Assembly (NCBI RefSeq): GCF_037975245.1
Contig: NC_092566.1
Span: forward strand, 6,450,001-6,514,000
Origin: Apostichopus japonicus
Taxonomy: Eukaryota; Echinodermata; Holothuroidea; Aspidochirotida; Stichopodidae
Reading direction: 5' to 3'
Length of the DNA stretch: 64,000 nt
Shown: positions 60,529-64,000 of the stretch, in pieces
Layout: each line of letters starts with the position of its first letter
How positions within the stretch are numbered: position 1 is the first letter of the stretch
Notes under the pieces: model-generated
What the model was told of the DNA's origin: nothing
The model's database searches: none
Seen by the model: the letters and a program-made list of their open reading frames with translations, nothing else
Made by a program: the position numbers and the translations under genes

Positions 60529-61160
60529 AGATGCATTCACCATGGCAACAAGAAGACCTAAAGCAGCATAAATCCTTCTCAGCTAGCATGAATTAATATC
60601 AAAACAATACTAATTAAAAATATTAATTACATGCAGAGTCTATTGTTGGGAAGTTGCAGAGTGCCAAAAGACACCTATGCAGCTAGCCTAGCTGCAGGCC
60701 CCTCAGAATTCTACGTTGGACATATCACCTTGTTATTGACAATTGTGTCTTTCATTGTTACCAAAAATCATTCCAATCAGCCAATGAAACTACAGTAAAG
60801 ATTTAGCACTTCTTCTGATTGGTACCAACCTCTATCAGTGTTTTTTTTTTTTAACTATTATGATTAGGCATTGAAACATACCAATTGGAAGTTTTGAACT
60901 TTTGAACTATTTTTTGTCTATGGAAACCTTTTTTGGAGAATGGTGTTCTAAGGAAGAAACTCTCATTTGGAAGAGTAGCTGGACATATAGGCAGGAAAGG
61001 TTGAGTAGGAAATATAGGTGCACATGGCGGTCATGGAGAGATTTCTGGGCAGTAACAGTCAGAAACTTGGAAAACAGACATAAACCAATATACAGTGTTG
61101 TGAGGATGTGAGCAGATGCAACCAATATTTTGAACAGTATATTTCATGTTGCAGTGTGAA

Positions 61161-61726
61161 CAGGGGCAGACTGGGTCTTAAAACCGGCCCGGGTATTTTG
61201 CACCTAGACCGGGCCATTATTCATTGATATGCTACTTTCATAGTGATCGCCATCCTGGGGGAGGGCTCAAAGGGGAGGGGGTGTACCCCTTCCCATTGAA
61301 AGTTCTTTGAAGTTAAGATGCAAAATGGTGCTATATTTCTCAATTTTGTAGGTTACAATAATCCTTTAAAAATGACCCAAAAATAATTTTCCAGAAGCAA
61401 CACTTGATTAAACTGAGGAAAGATAAAAACGTCAACAAAAATTGATACAAATATATGTTTTAGACTGGATTTTATTTAGTGTTTCAAGCATTTTGTGACA
61501 ACATGCTTGAAAAAAAAATGAAACTACCTAAATAAAATCCATTAGCATGGACAGGTTGCTAATAGCACGTTCCTTTGTTACGAACTAACAGATTAACTAA
61601 GATGGTGATTTCATGAGCTGATTCCCACAGTTAAAAATATTTATCTACACAGCCTGTCTGTATTCTATTAACAACCACTGGCCCACCAAGCATTGCCCAA
61701 ATGCCTGTGTGGCCAGTCCGCCACAC
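61161..61726. mobile_element. Possible hAT-like element with CAGGGGCAGACTGG end
   Basis: The left end CAGGGGCAGACTGG resembles the common hAT terminus CAGGGGCGGACTGG. The right end '...ggccagtccgccac' is its approximate complement, and 'ccgggcca' on the left has a partner in 'tggcccaccaag' on the right. No clear 8-bp target duplication is visible, so the boundaries are approximate. Confidence 0.45.
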
Positions 61727-61741
61727 ATTTTAGTTTCCATT

Positions 61742-61853
61742 CTGGAGATCACCCTTCCTCCCACTCTGCCTCCTCCCCTCCCTCACTCCTCCACCCCTCC
61801 CTCCTCCTCCTCTCCCTCCCTCCCTCCTCCACCCCTCCCTCCCTCCTCCACCC
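61742..61853. repeat. CT/CCT-rich low-complexity tract
   Basis: Runs of 'ctcctccctcc' on the plus strand. The two 88-110-codon frames rich in S and P through it are compositional artefacts. Confidence 0.9.
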
Positions 61854-62794
61854 AATACACAGATATGCACATCTTTTCCTGTACCCGTATTTCAAGTCCA
61901 ATAAGATCCCTATCTACTTCTTGCAGAATTTTATCAACAATTTCACCTGTAGGTTTCAGTTATTTGCCGCTCTGAATTGTAAGATTACAACTTATATTAT
62001 AGTCTACTTGTCATTCAGCCTCTGAGGAAGAACCTGCTAGGATCAAAACATCGTCCCTCTTACTTTTACACAAGATAACAACTTGCCATTATAAAATCCC
62101 TGGAAGGGACGGGACTAGTAGTGCTTATATCAGCTCCTTAATATAACAAATGGACATTTATGAGCCTTTTGTAGAAAACAGTTTACCAGACAGCCAAACA
62201 ATGTGTGGTGTCTGTTTCCAGAGAATGCACCGTTTAGATTGTGTCAATAGCCAGTGGCATGTCAGGCATATTGTACCATCTCTCCATGGCTGTTGTGTGG
62301 TGACCTTTGTATTGAATCACGCTGGATGGTTTCAAGCTATTGATCAATCTTAGAATCTCACATTTACAAAATGAAAAACTGGAATACATTGGTAACCTGT
62401 CAAGATTCTTAAACCAATAGGAAAGAGATTACGTCTTATCAAAGTAGAAGCGTGACGTCCAGGAAACTACTACTTGAGCATGAATAGCCCTCCATCTCCC
62501 TGTTGGTAGTTTTGACCTAGCATCTGAAGTGGTAATATGTAGCAGTCATTGCCCATAGAATGGGAAAACCCCCAGATTACTCAATCCCTACAGTCTAATG
62601 TTAAGTTTGCTATTTTGTCCCAGTGTTGGTCTGTCTGGCTGCTGTAGAGGTGGATGTTACTTTCAATTTTGCAGTATCCAATCTGTTAGAGGTATTTACT
62701 AACTTGGTCATGTTTAAAGAGGTATGAAACTACAACTGAAAGAAGAATGGAATACTTGAAATATAAAGATAAAAAGACCTGTAAGATTCAAACA

Positions 62795-63190
62795 TTGAGT
62801 ACAGGGTTCCTACTGAGTACAGGGTTCTTACTGAGTACAGGATTCTTATTGAGTACAGGGTTCCTACTGAGTACAGGATTCCTACTGGGCACAGGATTCC
62901 TACTGAGTACAGAATTCTTACTCAGTACAGGGTTCCTACTGAGTACAGGGTTCCTATTGTGTACAGGATTCTATAAAGTACTGGATTCTTACTGAGTACA
63001 GGATTCTTACTGAGTACTGGATTCTTACTCAGTACAGGTTTCCTACTGAGTACAGGATTCCTATTGTGTACAGGATTCTATAGAGTACTGGATTCTTACT
63101 GAGTACAGGATTCTTATTGAGAACAGGATTCTTACTGAGTACAGGATTCTTACTGAGTACAGGATTCTTGTTGAGTACAGGATTCTTACT
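62795..63190. repeat. ~20-bp minisatellite, about 20 copies
   Basis: Units of 'gagtacaggattcttactga' with variants (gggttccta, tgtgtacagga). One larger block of about four units including 'attctataaagtactgg' is itself duplicated (near 62968 and 63073). The repeated LLSTGF peptide in one frame comes from the repeat. Confidence 0.95.
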
Positions 63191-64000
63191 AATTCAGTTT
63201 TCATGCAATGCTTTATGCCGTTGTTTGTTTCACAGGTCTACACTACCCTTGACGAGACTGCTTGAATCCGTTGCAACACTCTGTGTCTTCCATGCTCCGC
63301 CAGATGTCTTCAGAAAGGCTGCTCTTCATATTGCAATATTCTTGCTCTAAAAATACGCATACCTGTTTAGTCATTTTAATGTTGGTAGACATGATAAAAT
63401 GGTGAGTTTTATAATTTAAAAAAATCAATAAAAACATTTGGGCTTTCTTAAAATGAATTTGTTATTGTAGGGATACATTTTCCTTTCATTCTTTCTGTGT
63501 TCTTCTAGGGCTTGTTGTATTTAATATGTTTTCCACAAAGAAAGAATTAATTTACATTCCTTCAAGTGAGAGCGAGTCAAATTATTGTATATATATATGT
63601 ATTCTCTCTTGGAGCTTTGGAAGAAGAGTTGTAACGGTAACGATACTGAAATGTTTCAAACTTAGAGCTGATTTTATAGGGATATTAGACTATTAAAATA
63701 CCTTCATTGCAGCATTTCTTTAATCAGCAAACCCTTGATTAACCGATTTCCACCACCAACCAGACGCAGGGTCCTTTGTGGCATGCGTCCCTTCATATTT
63801 TCCAAAATTCCGTTTTGTAGTAGTAAAAAACAATTTATTATTAGTTTGGTCTCATGGACAAAGTCGTTATTTCTTATTTTATTTTTTTTTACCAAGAAAT
63901 CCCTAGTGAGTAGTCTTCTTTCCCATTTCCACCACCCCAAAAATTTGCCGTAGAATATTTGGCAATTTTAGATTTCCAACCATTTTGCTATCTGGGTGTC
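63191..64000. other. Right end of window, nothing recognised
   Basis: AT-rich, with short overlapping frames on both strands but no domain, splice pattern or repeat that I can support. Confidence 0.35.

Noticed and set aside
61990-62110. 'ctgaggaagaacctgctagg' segment resembling 3' ends of some retroelements; similar words near 13060 and 48800 (reversed)
   Set aside because: The resemblance is to a short common phrase only; no reverse-transcriptase frame or defined ends accompany it.

Overview
This is eukaryotic, intron-rich, AT-rich DNA. Its dense mix of small transposons, tRNA-derived SINEs and minisatellites, together with three genes resembling vertebrate ones, fits an invertebrate deuterostome. 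An echinoderm such as a sea cucumber is my best guess, but no marker proves it. All genes were assembled by hand from short exons, joining GT/AG boundaries so that the reading phase is kept. Almost none of the longer open frames in the window are genes.

Layout. (1) 58-4364, minus strand: most of a gene for a small four-pass membrane protein resembling TMEM72; its 3' end runs off the left edge. (2) 4.4-16 kb: intergenic DNA holding a 2.2-kb foldback transposon with very long inverted ends and a broken transposase fragment, a 2.3-kb tandem array rich in TGACCT/AGGTCA words, a tRNA-derived SINE ending in an ATGT microsatellite, and a small MITE. (3) 16263-24950, minus strand: a complete six-exon PAQR3 gene (304 residues; Golgi seven-pass receptor/hydrolase-like protein). 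Its introns hold a hAT element with a perfect 8-bp target duplication and two MITEs. (4) 25-29.6 kb: the region between two divergently transcribed genes, with three more inverted-repeat elements, one carrying about 27 copies of a 10-bp repeat inside its left arm, and a candidate TATA promoter with a short non-coding first exon. (5) 29683-52080, plus strand: a complete 13-coding-exon gene of the TGOLN2 (TGN38/TGN46)/KCT2 family (456 residues): signal peptide, eight-cysteine luminal head, long acidic low-complexity stalk built from very small exons, one membrane span and a basic tail. (6) 52-64 kb: probable long 3' UTR, then DNA without recognisable genes, with two more inverted-repeat elements and a 20-bp minisatellite.

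The two complete genes both encode Golgi/trans-Golgi membrane proteins and lie head to head, their start codons 4.7 kb apart. The most unusual structure is in the TGOLN2-like gene. One exon is tandemly duplicated with its flanking introns, and two large intronic minisatellites (about 70-bp and 59-bp units) run directly into the 3' splice site of the next exon, so every repeat carries a copy of a splice acceptor and donor-like words. That could give multiple decoy sites or cassette micro-exons and should be tested with transcripts.
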